A DNA stretch of 55,966 bases, taken from the NCBI GenBank assembly GCA_024401295.1, contig JAKSLG010000017.1, positions 1 through 55,966 on the forward strand. Reading direction: 5' to 3'. This document shows positions 39,168 through 48,184 of this stretch, piece by piece (position 1 is the first letter of the stretch; each line of letters opens with the position of its first letter). Source of the stretch: Bacteroidales bacterium. GTDB taxonomy: Bacteria > Bacteroidota > Bacteroidia > Bacteroidales > Marinilabiliaceae. A model generated the notes under the pieces. The model did not search any database. It saw only the letters and a list, made by a program, of their open reading frames with translations, and was not told the origin of the DNA. Made by a program: the position numbers and the translations under genes.

Positions 39168-39734
39168 CTACTTCAAAGCCTTGCCACAGGCAAAAGCATC
39201 GCCAACGACCTTGCCAAATTCCATATATTTATGATTTACAGGCTCGTAGGCAATCAGACCCATCTTCTCGACATCCGGATTGCCTTCTGCGTTGAGATAT
39301 TTCTCATCGCACAAGATATTGACGACCTCGGCAATCAGATAAAAACCAGTCTCTGATTCATCGAGACGCTGCTTTATGCGGCATTCCATTGTCATTGGGA
39401 AATCCTTGAAAAGAGGTGCATTGACGTTTGGTGCCTTCTCTGATTTCCAACCTGTTTTTTCAATCTTCTTAGGCTCGTTTTTGGCACTAACGATTCCGAC
39501 AAAGTCAGATGCGATCATCGTGTCGGACGTCGCAAATGCAACGGTGAACTCTCCATTGTTGAGCTTGAGATTATCTGTTGTTGCATGAACGCCCATGCTA
39601 ATAACAATTTCATGCATATCCCAGGTACCTCCCCAGGCGGCATTCATAGCGTTGGCAACGCCGTTTGCATCATAGGTGCCGATAATGAGCACCGGCTGTG
39701 GAAGCATCCACGGTTTTGATCCGAATGATTTCAT
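39168..39734 (-). CDS. Flavin reductase-like protein (FMN-binding split barrel)
   Basis: A 188-aa protein of the flavoredoxin/flavin reductase family (SKPWMLPQPVLIIGTYDANGVANAMNAAWGGTWD is the N-terminal FMN-binding part, then NNGEFTVAFAT and SETGFYLIAEV). The start at 39734 is chosen over one ten codons upstream. It is convergent with the hemerythrin-LuxR gene, their stops one base apart, and 26 bases after the CcsBA stop, so it may end that transcript. Cytoplasmic; the electron partner is unknown. Confidence 0.85.
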   Translation of the reverse strand: MKSFGSKPWMLPQPVLIIGTYDANGVANAMNAAWGGTWDMHEIVISMGVHATTDNLKLNNGEFTVAFATSDTMIASDFVGIVSAKNEPKKIEKTGWKSEKAPNVNAPLFKDFPMTMECRIKQRLDESETGFYLIAEVVNILCDEKYLNAEGNPDVEKMGLIAYEPVNHKYMEFGKVVGDAFACGKALK

Positions 39735-39760
39735 TGTTATATTGTTCTTTGTAGTTAGTG

Positions 39761-41839
39761 TCATGCTGTAGCATACGAATGCATGCCTGCGAGCAGGAAA
39801 TTTACTCCGAAATAGGTCATCAGAACTGTCATGAAGGCGATGACAGAAAAGATGTGAAACGGCTTTGGCCTCTGCAATGCCGGAATGATGCTTTTATGCA
39901 TCGGAATGGCATAGACCATCATGGTGATGAGCGCCCATACCTCTTTTGGATCCCATCCCCAGTAACGTCCCCACGACTGATTTGCCCATATAGCACCAAT
40001 GAAGATGCCTGCCGTGAGAAGGAAGAGAGCTGGATAGATAAGCACTCGGCTTATGCAATAGAGACTACGGCTCTGCTCGCTCTTGCCATTGGCTTCCATG
40101 AAAAGAGCCGTGATGCCGTTGAACATCATGAAGGCGAGCAATGAATATGCAATCATAATTACGCATACATGGATGCTGAGAAGCGGCGAAGCAAGAACCG
40201 GCATGAGATGCGTAATCTGAGGATTCGACTCGCCGAACATCGAGACCATGAGCGTAAGACCCGTAAGCAATAATCCGAACGGGAAGATGAGAGCGAACTT
40301 TCGCTGCATGACGAGAGTGAGCACAAGAACGGTGAGTGCCATGAACTGCATCGTCTCATAACCATTGGTTATTGGCAGATGGCTGGCCACATAGCCACGC
40401 AAAGAGATGACGACGGCCATGTAAATGGTGACAACACAAATGATGATATTGAGCAACACAACGAGCCATTTTGGCGCAGCAATGCCCTTGGCCCACCAAA
40501 TGGCAAAGAAGAAGAACGTGATGATGCCAAGCGTTGCAAGCCCCATGGCAAGCGGGCGCGTATAATTCATCTTGTTGTAGAACTTTTCAGCCTTAAAACG
40601 GAGTTTGTCAGGCAATGCACCATCGGCGGTCTTTTCCTGATAACTGATGATCTTATCAATCGTATGATTGAATCCGTCATAGTCTTTCGTGATGGCCAAT
40701 TCGCCAAGATAATCGAGTGTTTTCTTGATGAAGAACCATTGATCCTCAGGCATGTCCATAGGAAGATTATCTCCTTGGTTGAGCCAAATGAGCCGGCCAT
40801 TATCATCGTATGGAAAAACGTTGAGCATCTGCCCGTTGAGGAGCATACGAATGATATTTATCTTTTCATCATCGGCTTGACTGTTGTTGCGTTCAACAAG
40901 TTCGTCGTAAGAGAAATAGCTCTTTTCTGCATTTTTCAGCTTTATCATAGGCTCCGAAGTCCATGAAGTCGGAAAGAAATACCAGCCAGTAAAGACCTGT
41001 TCGGCAGTCATGCCATTGTACGAAGATTTGCCATAGAGCTTAGTCGTAAAGTCCTTTGCAATTGTCTGCAGTGGACATATTCGGCCATTGTAATAGGCAT
41101 ACATGTCACACATCTGCGCTGCATTCTCCTTCGGCAATACAGACGGCTGTGCAATGGCATTGGTTGCGCATAGCATTATTGCCACAACAGCAACATTCTT
41201 CGACATCATCTTCAACGCTTTGCGGAATCCTTCGTTTGGCAGAATCAGCATCAGGAACATGGTGATGAAGAGCATGAAATAACCCACGTATGAAAACCCT
41301 ATGCCCCAAGGATCATGACTGATAGTCAGTATTGAGCCCATCGCGTCGTAGTCGTAGGCCGACTGATAGAATCGATAGCCATGATGCTCGGCAATCTTAT
41401 TCATCGAGATGCGGGCGCCAGTCTTGCATCCGTCATTATCGATAAAAGTCACCTCGCTGGCGAAATCCATTGGCGATTGTGTTCCCGGATAGTTGACGAT
41501 ATCAAAAGACTCGAGCTTCATCATAAACGGGAGTTGCGCGTTGACGTCGCCAACGCGTATGTGCATCGAAGTCTGTTCACCCCATAAATGCGTAATGAGA
41601 GCACCGATAAGAATGAATAAAAGTGCCACGTGCATGGTGAAAACAACGGGCTTGCGGAAAAGCTTCTGCCTCATGATATAGGCGACGCCAGCTATGGCAA
41701 GCAATGCCCACACGGAAGAAAACCACCAGGAGGCATAAATACCGGTGAAACCATATATTTTCTCAACCATTGTGGCCGAGGCCATAATTATCAGCAGCGC
41801 GACATACGCCGTTACTATTATTATCCTTAAAGGTCTCAC
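39761..41839 (-). CDS. CcsBA-type cytochrome c synthase (ResB-CcsA fusion)
   Basis: A 692-aa membrane protein. An N-terminal ResB/CcsB-like half has several helices and a large periplasmic loop (about residues 90-430). The C-terminal CcsA half has the WWD heme motif WGRYWGWDPKEVWAL and several His-bearing helices. It transports heme and attaches it to CXXCH motifs in the periplasm (System II maturation). The start is GTG at 41839, directly before the first helix; no nearby ATG precedes that helix. Its neighbour, the di-heme oxidoreductase, has two CXXCH motifs and is a plausible substrate. Confidence 0.93.
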   Translation of the reverse strand: MRPLRIIIVTAYVALLIIMASATMVEKIYGFTGIYASWWFSSVWALLAIAGVAYIMRQKLFRKPVVFTMHVALLFILIGALITHLWGEQTSMHIRVGDVNAQLPFMMKLESFDIVNYPGTQSPMDFASEVTFIDNDGCKTGARISMNKIAEHHGYRFYQSAYDYDAMGSILTISHDPWGIGFSYVGYFMLFITMFLMLILPNEGFRKALKMMSKNVAVVAIMLCATNAIAQPSVLPKENAAQMCDMYAYYNGRICPLQTIAKDFTTKLYGKSSYNGMTAEQVFTGWYFFPTSWTSEPMIKLKNAEKSYFSYDELVERNNSQADDEKINIIRMLLNGQMLNVFPYDDNGRLIWLNQGDNLPMDMPEDQWFFIKKTLDYLGELAITKDYDGFNHTIDKIISYQEKTADGALPDKLRFKAEKFYNKMNYTRPLAMGLATLGIITFFFFAIWWAKGIAAPKWLVVLLNIIICVVTIYMAVVISLRGYVASHLPITNGYETMQFMALTVLVLTLVMQRKFALIFPFGLLLTGLTLMVSMFGESNPQITHLMPVLASPLLSIHVCVIMIAYSLLAFMMFNGITALFMEANGKSEQSRSLYCISRVLIYPALFLLTAGIFIGAIWANQSWGRYWGWDPKEVWALITMMVYAIPMHKSIIPALQRPKPFHIFSVIAFMTVLMTYFGVNFLLAGMHSYATA

Positions 41840-41857
41840 GCTATTATCGATTTATTG

Positions 41858-41865
41858 CAAAGGTA
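41858..41865 (-). promoter_or_regulatory. Putative -7 box of ccsBA
   Basis: On the minus strand TACCTTTG matches TAnnTTTG, 19 bases before the GTG start at 41839. It suggests ccsBA can be transcribed separately from the upstream genes. Confidence 0.45.
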
Positions 41866-41912
41866 ATCTTTTTGACGATGTTTCACTCTTCTTTCGCTAT
41901 AATTTTACGTGC

Positions 41913-43532
41913 TTACAAAGCATCAATAAATGCAACAACGGCATCTCTCTCGTCCTTGGAAAGCTTGCGGAATTCATCGATAGTCCAGCGAGCATCACTC
42001 TGGGAAGAACCATGCCACATGATAGCCTCAAGCGTGTTTCGCGCACGGCAATCATGGAGTCGGTCTTCTGTGTTTTCAACAAGACGGCAAAGACCTCGTC
42101 CCCAGAGAGGAGTCGTGCGACACCAGCCCGTACGTATGTCATTAGCCATGAACAGGCGATGTTGAACCATATCAGTATAAGGCCAAATCTTCTGATGAGG
42201 ATAACGAGGCATGTCGCTATCGGAGAACATACCGTTAGGGTCTTGTATGTGATCATCGCCAGTTGTCCACGAAGGGCGGTGGCATGTTGCGCAACCAATC
42301 TGTCGGAAGAGATCGTGACCTCGCTGGACCTCCGGCTTGTCAAGATTGCGAGCAGCAGGAACAGCCAATCCGCGATGCCAAATAGCAAAATTCTTATAAT
42401 CTTTGTCACTCATCTCAGCCTCTGCGACATTCACTCCATCTTCCTTGCCTGTGAGATATCTATATATGTCATATTCAACACCCTTGTCGGTCTTCTCTTC
42501 AGGAAAATAGTTGTAAAACTCGGCTTGCACCTCGGCATCTTGCGATGCTGCCTTAGCGTAGGCGGCAGTCATGTAATGATACTTACGATCACTACGCGTA
42601 ACATTGGTAATGTTCCATATGGCATTTGAGCCTGCTCCATCGAGCAATGGTCCACGACTTAGAGCATATGTAAATCGACGCATATATGATTTCTTGTCAA
42701 GTCCCGTTGAATAATAGACGGGAGCGCCATTGGCCCATACGGCAGGATTGAGACTTATGCCCATTGCGTCGTAGGCTTTGTATTGAGCAATAAGAGAATC
42801 CTCTGGAATGGCATCAAGCAATCCAGTACCATATACGCCAATGGTTGACTCGAGACGAATGCCAACGTCAGAGATATCAATATCGCCTCGAGCAGAAGAT
42901 ATCAGGCCATATGCAAAAGCTGATTCGGGAATCGTAACCTCGGGATAGATAAGGCTATAAGTCTCGCCATCATCGAAACTATTGCCCCATTCATCGGTGT
43001 AGTTGAGCCATTCGATTTTGATTTGGTCTTCATCGATAGGAGCTTTGAAAGGAGCGACAGCGAGTGTTTGCGGCATACCTGTCTGCGACGTCAGATAGGC
43101 ATTGGTCTGCTTGTCATAGAGGACAAGCAGATAGCCGTTACCCATGTCCGTTGCCTTGTAACGGGTCTGACGCTTGCCATGACCATAGGAAGGATGGCAA
43201 TAGAGACAGCCATTGCGCACCATGAGAGGACCAAGTCCTTTGAATGCGCTTTCATTTTCCTGCGTAAAATCGCGCTCGAACATATACTCGCCCATTTTAA
43301 AGGCTGCAGACATGCCCGTTTGTTCGACAGCCGGAGTCGGTTGCTGGAACGCGTAGGCAGTCGCATTAAAGACCGTACCCAACTTGCCGCCGGCATAGAT
43401 TTCCTCGTCGTAAACAAGTGATTCAGAATGATAATCATCATGAACCTCCGTAAGAGGTTTATCCTCATCACAGCCACAGAAAGCTGTGGCCATGATGAGA
43501 AAACCAATGTAATAATTATTGACTATTTTCAT
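41913..43532 (-). CDS. Di-heme oxidoreductase (DHOR/thiol oxidoreductase-like) lipoprotein
   Basis: A 539-aa lipoprotein (FCGC lipobox, then DEDKP, which resembles an export signal to the surface). It has CLYCH around residue 110 and CATCH near residue 418, so two c-type hemes. The regions RNGCLYCHPSYG, DISDVGIRLESTIGVYGTGLLDAIPE, GCATCHRP and TPLWGRG, and RNTLEAIMWHG, follow the DHOR family of di-heme peroxidase-like proteins. The family is often found next to imelysin genes. It overlaps the imelysin gene by 4 bases (ATGA). Likely role: periplasmic or surface redox work, perhaps on iron. Confidence 0.9.
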   Translation of the reverse strand: MKIVNNYYIGFLIMATAFCGCDEDKPLTEVHDDYHSESLVYDEEIYAGGKLGTVFNATAYAFQQPTPAVEQTGMSAAFKMGEYMFERDFTQENESAFKGLGPLMVRNGCLYCHPSYGHGKRQTRYKATDMGNGYLLVLYDKQTNAYLTSQTGMPQTLAVAPFKAPIDEDQIKIEWLNYTDEWGNSFDDGETYSLIYPEVTIPESAFAYGLISSARGDIDISDVGIRLESTIGVYGTGLLDAIPEDSLIAQYKAYDAMGISLNPAVWANGAPVYYSTGLDKKSYMRRFTYALSRGPLLDGAGSNAIWNITNVTRSDRKYHYMTAAYAKAASQDAEVQAEFYNYFPEEKTDKGVEYDIYRYLTGKEDGVNVAEAEMSDKDYKNFAIWHRGLAVPAARNLDKPEVQRGHDLFRQIGCATCHRPSWTTGDDHIQDPNGMFSDSDMPRYPHQKIWPYTDMVQHRLFMANDIRTGWCRTTPLWGRGLCRLVENTEDRLHDCRARNTLEAIMWHGSSQSDARWTIDEFRKLSKDERDAVVAFIDAL

Positions 43533-44698
43533 AACATGACAGATTTAAGTGCATCGAGAGCAGCGTCAAGAGCATCAAGAGCATCCATTGCTTCCTGAGC
43601 AGAATCATCGGCATAATTGATAACGAACGGATGCTTCATACCGTTAGATGGTCCGTCGATTTCGTCCAAAGCCTTTTCGAGAGCAGCAGACAATGCTTGT
43701 GCCTCGTTAGGATGAGTGGCATACGCATAGGCCATGAGAGAACCGGCGGAAGCCTTTGTCGCATCGACGACATTGTCTGTAGTGAGGGAACCATAGAGCG
43801 CATGCTTGACAGAGAGAATATTGTCATAGAAATCGACGATAGAATTATATGCGTGAGGACTTTCGATATAATTGACATCTTCGCCAGTATGGGCAGCACC
43901 GATCTTGCCTTCAGAAACCTCGCCTACGATATCCTGCGCGCCTTCAATAATCTGTATGGAAGCGAGAGATACTGAGTTCCATCGCGAACCTGGTTGTCCG
44001 GCGTTGATGAACTCGTAGCCGAAATTGTCCGGCTCGAACTCTGCTTCATCGAGAAGTTGTTGACGTTCAGCAGATACACTGCCTTGCCAAGCTGCCAGCA
44101 ACTTGCACGAATTGAGATAGAGATCGGCAGCAGCCTCGACAGCGAACCAAATCTCATCAGCACTCATGTCTGAGGCATTGCGAATCTTTCCTTCACGGAA
44201 TATCAGATATTCCACAGCGTGGAATCCTGTAAGATTCTGGCCGGTAGCAATAGCTTCAGAGAGCAAATCCGCATCAGATTCGACTGTTGACGGATGATAC
44301 TTGGCCATGTAATTGTCAAAAGCCGTCTTATCGAAAGGCCATGTATCGATGTGTGGGTCAATCGAATAGCCAGAAGCTGCACCGAACAGGAATGCCTCGG
44401 ACCATTCCCAATACTTGCGAGCCTCAATCCATGCCTTTCCGGCTGCAGCGAGATCCGATTGTTTGCTGCTTTGTTCGAAAGTCTGGAGCGAAGCAACGAG
44501 AGACTCTGAAGCATCAGCAAGAGAGCTGTAAGTCGGGATAATGACATTGTTGACATAGTTGGCGTTGACTGTTGCGAGGGCAATATTCTGAGCTGCGTCA
44601 GAAGGTGTTTTATTGTCATCGTCATCGCAAGCGACGAAAGAAGAAGATGTGGCGACCATCATGACGACGGCCATCAGGTTTTTCCAAGAGTTTTTCAT
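43529..44698 (-). CDS. Imelysin-family (M75) iron-regulated lipoprotein
   Basis: A 389-aa lipoprotein with lipobox FVAC and a DDDDNK stretch immediately after the Cys, an export-like acidic signal. The imelysin fold is shown by the GxHxxE motif GFHAVEYLIF (about residue 160), plus AWIEARKYWEWSEAFLFG and NAGQPGSRWNS. Imelysin proteins bind iron or its carriers and are induced by low iron; most are not proteases. It is part of an operon with the porin upstream and the di-heme oxidoreductase downstream. Confidence 0.9.
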   Translation of the reverse strand: MKNSWKNLMAVVMMVATSSSFVACDDDDNKTPSDAAQNIALATVNANYVNNVIIPTYSSLADASESLVASLQTFEQSSKQSDLAAAGKAWIEARKYWEWSEAFLFGAASGYSIDPHIDTWPFDKTAFDNYMAKYHPSTVESDADLLSEAIATGQNLTGFHAVEYLIFREGKIRNASDMSADEIWFAVEAAADLYLNSCKLLAAWQGSVSAERQQLLDEAEFEPDNFGYEFINAGQPGSRWNSVSLASIQIIEGAQDIVGEVSEGKIGAAHTGEDVNYIESPHAYNSIVDFYDNILSVKHALYGSLTTDNVVDATKASAGSLMAYAYATHPNEAQALSAALEKALDEIDGPSNGMKHPFVINYADDSAQEAMDALDALDAALDALKSVML

Positions 44699-44729
44699 TT
44701 TTATTATTATTTGTTTTTTGATTGCTGGA

Positions 44730-46094
44730 TTATTTTATGAACCATCCGCAGTAGGCAATGCCTAAAGAAATGCTCGGCTCATTGTTGTACTGGCTATTAA
44801 GAATGCGCTTGGAGTATTCTGCCTTGACAACAATCTCTTTCATCGGGAAAAAGTTGACACCCAAAGCCATTCGTTTCTTCTCACACCATTCGTATGCGAC
44901 CTTATGCGTTCCTTTTTTCATTGGGTTGTAGTATTCGAAACGTCCGAATAGGATAAGCTTCGTTTCGGAATCGGCGAATTTGTCAGATAGAGCAAGAAGA
45001 TTATAGCCCAACTCGCCACCAAAAGTGACGGCCATCTCGCCCACTGGTTGATGTTTGGATGGCGAACCGTCCTGTCCCGAATGTTTCGGATATGAATTGT
45101 TGAAGGTCGTAATCTGCTGGGCATCACTCAGAGTCGCAACATCGTAGTTTCCACGCGCAATGACATTATGAGCATCGTAGTGAAAGTCGAAAGCAAGAAT
45201 TTTCACGGTTCCCTTGACATCTTCATATTTCGAGCCGGCGGACTTGAGTTTGTTCTTGAACGAGTTGCCCAGATAAGCACTCAGGCCAAGTCTGAGATTC
45301 TTTATGGAATAGTTATCTACACGCAGAGCTGCTGCATAGACATTGGCAATTTTATACTCATAGCAACTCGTTGCTGCATAGTGGACAAAGCAATCTGCAC
45401 CGAACCGTTCGGAATCAAGTCCGGGAAGGAACTGCGCTTCGTATCGCCAATGATCATTGCGCCCCCATAGTGAAATGCCTATTTGGTGCCATGTGTTCGG
45501 CAGAATATTGTGTTCACCTTCCGGACGATAGTTCGTAAAAAAATCAACGGGATTATGGTGCATGTTTGTTGCTCCGACAGGAACGATAATCTCGCCTGCA
45601 CGAAGATTTACGGCCTCGCTCCATGACTTCTGGATCCAGAATTGCTCGAGAGCCACTTCACCACCCTTTTCCACCTCTGCTTCATACTCACCGCTCTCGT
45701 CAGCATCGACTTCGACAGCACTCTCGGTGCCTCCATGCTCAAACTCAATTTCGGTGCCCATAGTCCAGCCACGACCAAAATCGTAACCAATGTTGAGAAC
45801 TACGTGCGGAAGGTCGAACTGGCCGTGGCTGTCATCGTTGGCATGCTGTTCAGGATACTTATAACGATTGAAATGATCGCTATAGAAATTGCGGGTCATG
45901 ATCGCCTCGCCATAACCACCGATAGAAAATCTTCCAAGAAAATTAGAAACTCGCTGATGCGCTTCGCCAACCGTAGTCGCTCCTGTATGACCGTCAGCTT
46001 CATCGACATTCGTTTGAGCCATTGCGCTCATGGATGGCATCATCATAGATGCCACAACAAACATACTCGCTAATTCCCATTTCATCTTTTGCAT
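44730..46094 (-). CDS. Outer-membrane porin-like beta-barrel upstream of imelysin
   Basis: A 454-aa outer-membrane protein with a signal peptide (ending near SMSAMAQ). Alternating aromatic beta strands (FSIGGYGEAIM, GYDFGRGWTMGTEIEFEHGG, GEIIVPVGATNMHHNPVDFFTN) and the closing strand SLGIAYCGWFIK fit a porin or OprP/DcaP-like barrel. Acidic and His-rich loops could bind metal. The ATG at 46094 is chosen with a -7 box 25 bases upstream. It starts a probable operon porin-imelysin-DHOR, possibly extending into ccsBA and the flavin reductase. Likely job: bringing an iron or metal complex to the imelysin. Confidence 0.85.
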   Translation of the reverse strand: MQKMKWELASMFVVASMMMPSMSAMAQTNVDEADGHTGATTVGEAHQRVSNFLGRFSIGGYGEAIMTRNFYSDHFNRYKYPEQHANDDSHGQFDLPHVVLNIGYDFGRGWTMGTEIEFEHGGTESAVEVDADESGEYEAEVEKGGEVALEQFWIQKSWSEAVNLRAGEIIVPVGATNMHHNPVDFFTNYRPEGEHNILPNTWHQIGISLWGRNDHWRYEAQFLPGLDSERFGADCFVHYAATSCYEYKIANVYAAALRVDNYSIKNLRLGLSAYLGNSFKNKLKSAGSKYEDVKGTVKILAFDFHYDAHNVIARGNYDVATLSDAQQITTFNNSYPKHSGQDGSPSKHQPVGEMAVTFGGELGYNLLALSDKFADSETKLILFGRFEYYNPMKKGTHKVAYEWCEKKRMALGVNFFPMKEIVVKAEYSKRILNSQYNNEPSISLGIAYCGWFIK

Positions 46095-46118
46095 TGTTCT
46101 TGTCTTTTTTGAACGATG

Positions 46119-46149
46119 CAAAATTACGATGGCCAATCAACGACGGCAA
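46119..46149 (-). promoter_or_regulatory. Putative promoter of the porin-imelysin-DHOR operon
   Basis: On the minus strand TAATTTTG (46119-46126) matches TAnnTTTG and ATTG lies 20 bases upstream (46147-46149 read as CAA on the plus strand). The leader is about 18 bases. Confidence 0.5.
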
Positions 46150-46232
46150 TACTCTATTCTGAGTAAAAAAACGTGTCCTGATTAATCAAAAATGATTATC
46201 AAAAACTGGATTTACATCCGAAACAAATCTGC

Positions 46233-46973
46233 TTATTCGTTATGTATCAGACGATAAGCGATTGAACCTGCAGGCGGTGTTGCCGGACACTCTTCTGCTT
46301 TGAACCATTTTGCCTCAGAGATTTCCTCTTCCTGCACCTTTATCTCGCCACTCTCATACTCTGCCGTAAAACCAAGCATAAGCTGAGCCGGGAAAGGCCA
46401 GCTTTGACTGCCATAGTAACGAATGTTTTTAACCTTGATGCCGGTCTCTTCGAGGACCTCGCGGGCCACAGCCTGCTCAACTGTCTCGCCAGCTTCCATG
46501 AAACCAGCTATGCAGGCAAAGACATTCTGATTGCGCTGCACATGACGGGCAAGAAGAATTTCCTCGCCACGACGAACGGTCACAATGACGCAAGGTTCAA
46601 TGCGTGGAAAGATAAGGTTGCCACACTCCGGACATTCACGAGCCGTAAACGTCTCGCTGTCTTTCAAAGCGCTGCCACATCGTCCGCAATAGCGCGTATT
46701 TCGTCGCCATTCGAGCAATGCCTTAGCTCTCGAAAGCGTGAAGCAGTTATCAAAGCCATTCTTCGCATATTGCTCACGAATGAGGACAAACTGATAGCCA
46801 TCGGGAAGAACGGCATCTTTGTCAAGCCCGACAACCTCGATTCCCGAAGCTTGCTCTGAAAACCGGTCTGTTATCGTGCAATATTCTTGAAGAGCATCTA
46901 AATCACTCTTCTGCAAGCCTTTGCCGTCTGCACGGAGCACCATCTGCCTATCTTTGAAAGCGAAGAAATTCAT
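46233..46973 (-). CDS. nudC: NADH pyrophosphatase (Nudix), NudC-like
   Basis: A 246-aa Nudix hydrolase that splits NAD(H) to NMN(H) and AMP and can de-cap NAD-RNA. It has an N-terminal domain, a zinc ribbon (YCGRCG ... ECPECG), the Nudix box GFMEAGETVEQAVAREVLEE and the NADH-specificity motif SQSWPFPAQ (usual form SQPWPFPxS; here Ser replaces Pro). The ATG at 46973 is chosen over an ATG 11 codons upstream. A -7 box lies at 46992. It is housekeeping and separate from its neighbours. Confidence 0.93.
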   Translation of the reverse strand: MNFFAFKDRQMVLRADGKGLQKSDLDALQEYCTITDRFSEQASGIEVVGLDKDAVLPDGYQFVLIREQYAKNGFDNCFTLSRAKALLEWRRNTRYCGRCGSALKDSETFTARECPECGNLIFPRIEPCVIVTVRRGEEILLARHVQRNQNVFACIAGFMEAGETVEQAVAREVLEETGIKVKNIRYYGSQSWPFPAQLMLGFTAEYESGEIKVQEEEISEAKWFKAEECPATPPAGSIAYRLIHNE

Positions 46974-46991
46974 CGATTGTATTCTTTTTTG

Positions 46992-46999
46992 CAAAGATA
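46992..46999 (-). promoter_or_regulatory. Putative -7 box of nudC
   Basis: On the minus strand TATCTTTG matches TAnnTTTG, 19 bases before the ATG at 46973. Confidence 0.5.
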
Positions 47000-47384
47000 C
47001 GAACAATAAGCATACGCCGTTCTACACAAATCACTTCTCCCAAAACATTCCATTCCTTTGTCGCCAACATGTCCCGACTCCAGGCCAAACGGCTTGCATA
47101 AGCGCAGGCCCGCAATAAATCTTAAACAATATTAACATATCACATATCACTCTCTTATAAGCCCTCATTGCTTGCCAAAATTTCAAATCTTCCGCTTCAC
47201 AACTGAATTCTACGCTCGAACAAACATAATTTCGATCATTCCGGCTCCGAAAATTGCATTTTCAAATCAAAATCCGTACAAAATCTCCACTTACACACTA
47301 TAATCAAATCTAATCATTGTCTTTCGTTTTTAAAGTTAATATTCATACTCAACTTATAATTTATAATAAAATCGCTCGTTTTTC

Positions 47385-47415
47385 TTTGAATCTAAAATAC
47401 AAGTCCCTAAATTTG
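47385..47415 (+). promoter_or_regulatory. Strong Bacteroidota-type promoter of the isochorismatase-like gene
   Basis: TTTG (47385-47388), 19-base spacer, TAAATTTG (47408-47415): an exact consensus match. The ATG at 47476 lies about 55 bases beyond the expected start of transcription. The rest of the 502-base gap 46974-47475 is AT-rich and shows no gene. Confidence 0.7.
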
Positions 47416-47475
47416 CATCGAAAATAAAACCTAACCCAGATGGCGGATGCCATCAACAAAAAATTTATTTATATT

Positions 47476-48117
47476 ATGAAAAAGTTTATCTTTTCTCTAT
47501 TGGTTGCATTGGCAACAGTAACAGGTTCTGCACAGAGCAAGACTAAAGTCGCAGAAACAGCATTGATCATCATCGACATGCAGAATGATTTCGTAGACCC
47601 TAAGGGTGTGCTTTGTGTAGCAGGCGCTGCCGCAACAATTCCAGCCATTGCTGATCTTGCAGACTACGGACGTTCTAAGGGATGGCAGATTGTCCACATC
47701 GTTCGTGAACATCGTCCAAACGGTCTCGATGTTGACGAGCCACGCGTTCCTCTCTTCGTAGATGGCAAGCCTGGATATTGCGTTCCAGGCACATGGGGTT
47801 GCGAGATCGTCCCTGGCATTCCAGTCAAGGAGGGCGACATGCGCGTTGTGAAATTCCGCAACTCGGCATTTTTCCAGACTCAGCTCGACCTCATCCTTCG
47901 CCGAATGGGTGTAAAGACTGTTGTACTCGCTGGTACTCAGTATCCTAACTGCGTTCGAGGCACAGCAAACGATGCAATGTCTCTGAACTACGAAACTGTA
48001 GTTTGCACAGACGCTTGCTCTGCAAAGACTCCAGCTGTTGCTGAGGCCAACGTGTTCGACATGAGAAACATGGGTATCAAGTGTATTTCACTCGCAGAAG
48101 TAAAGTCTAAGTATTAA
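47476..48117 (+). CDS. Exported isochorismatase/nicotinamidase-family hydrolase
   Basis: A 213-aa cysteine hydrolase. It has a signal peptide (ending near TGSAQ), the catalytic Asp in IIIDMQNDFVDPKG, the conserved KFRNSAFF region with the Lys, and the Cys loop GTQYPNCVRGTANDAMS. The family covers nicotinamidases, isochorismatases and N-carbamoyl hydrolases. Most are cytoplasmic, so the signal peptide is unusual. A short terminator and the porin O/P gene follow. The upstream in-frame start at 47440 is rejected because it would bury the signal. Substrate unknown. Confidence 0.88.
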   Translation: MKKFIFSLLVALATVTGSAQSKTKVAETALIIIDMQNDFVDPKGVLCVAGAAATIPAIADLADYGRSKGWQIVHIVREHRPNGLDVDEPRVPLFVDGKPGYCVPGTWGCEIVPGIPVKEGDMRVVKFRNSAFFQTQLDLILRRMGVKTVVLAGTQYPNCVRGTANDAMSLNYETVVCTDACSAKTPAVAEANVFDMRNMGIKCISLAEVKSKY

Positions 48118-48125
48118 GAAGAAAC

Positions 48126-48158
48126 GGGCTGTGTCTGAATTCAGGTACAGCCCTTATT
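48126..48158 (+). terminator. Hairpin with weak T-run between hydrolase and porin genes
   Basis: GGGCTGT pairs with ACAGCCC and the inner CTGAATTCAG is itself palindromic. TTATTATTT follows, so termination may be partial and allow read-through to the porin O/P gene. Confidence 0.6.
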
Positions 48159-48184
48159 ATTTCCTATCCATAAGCCTAACTCAC

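Noticed and set aside
41745-42629. A 294-aa open frame on the plus strand
   Set aside because: It lies opposite the strongly supported di-heme oxidoreductase and ccsBA genes and has no family motif.
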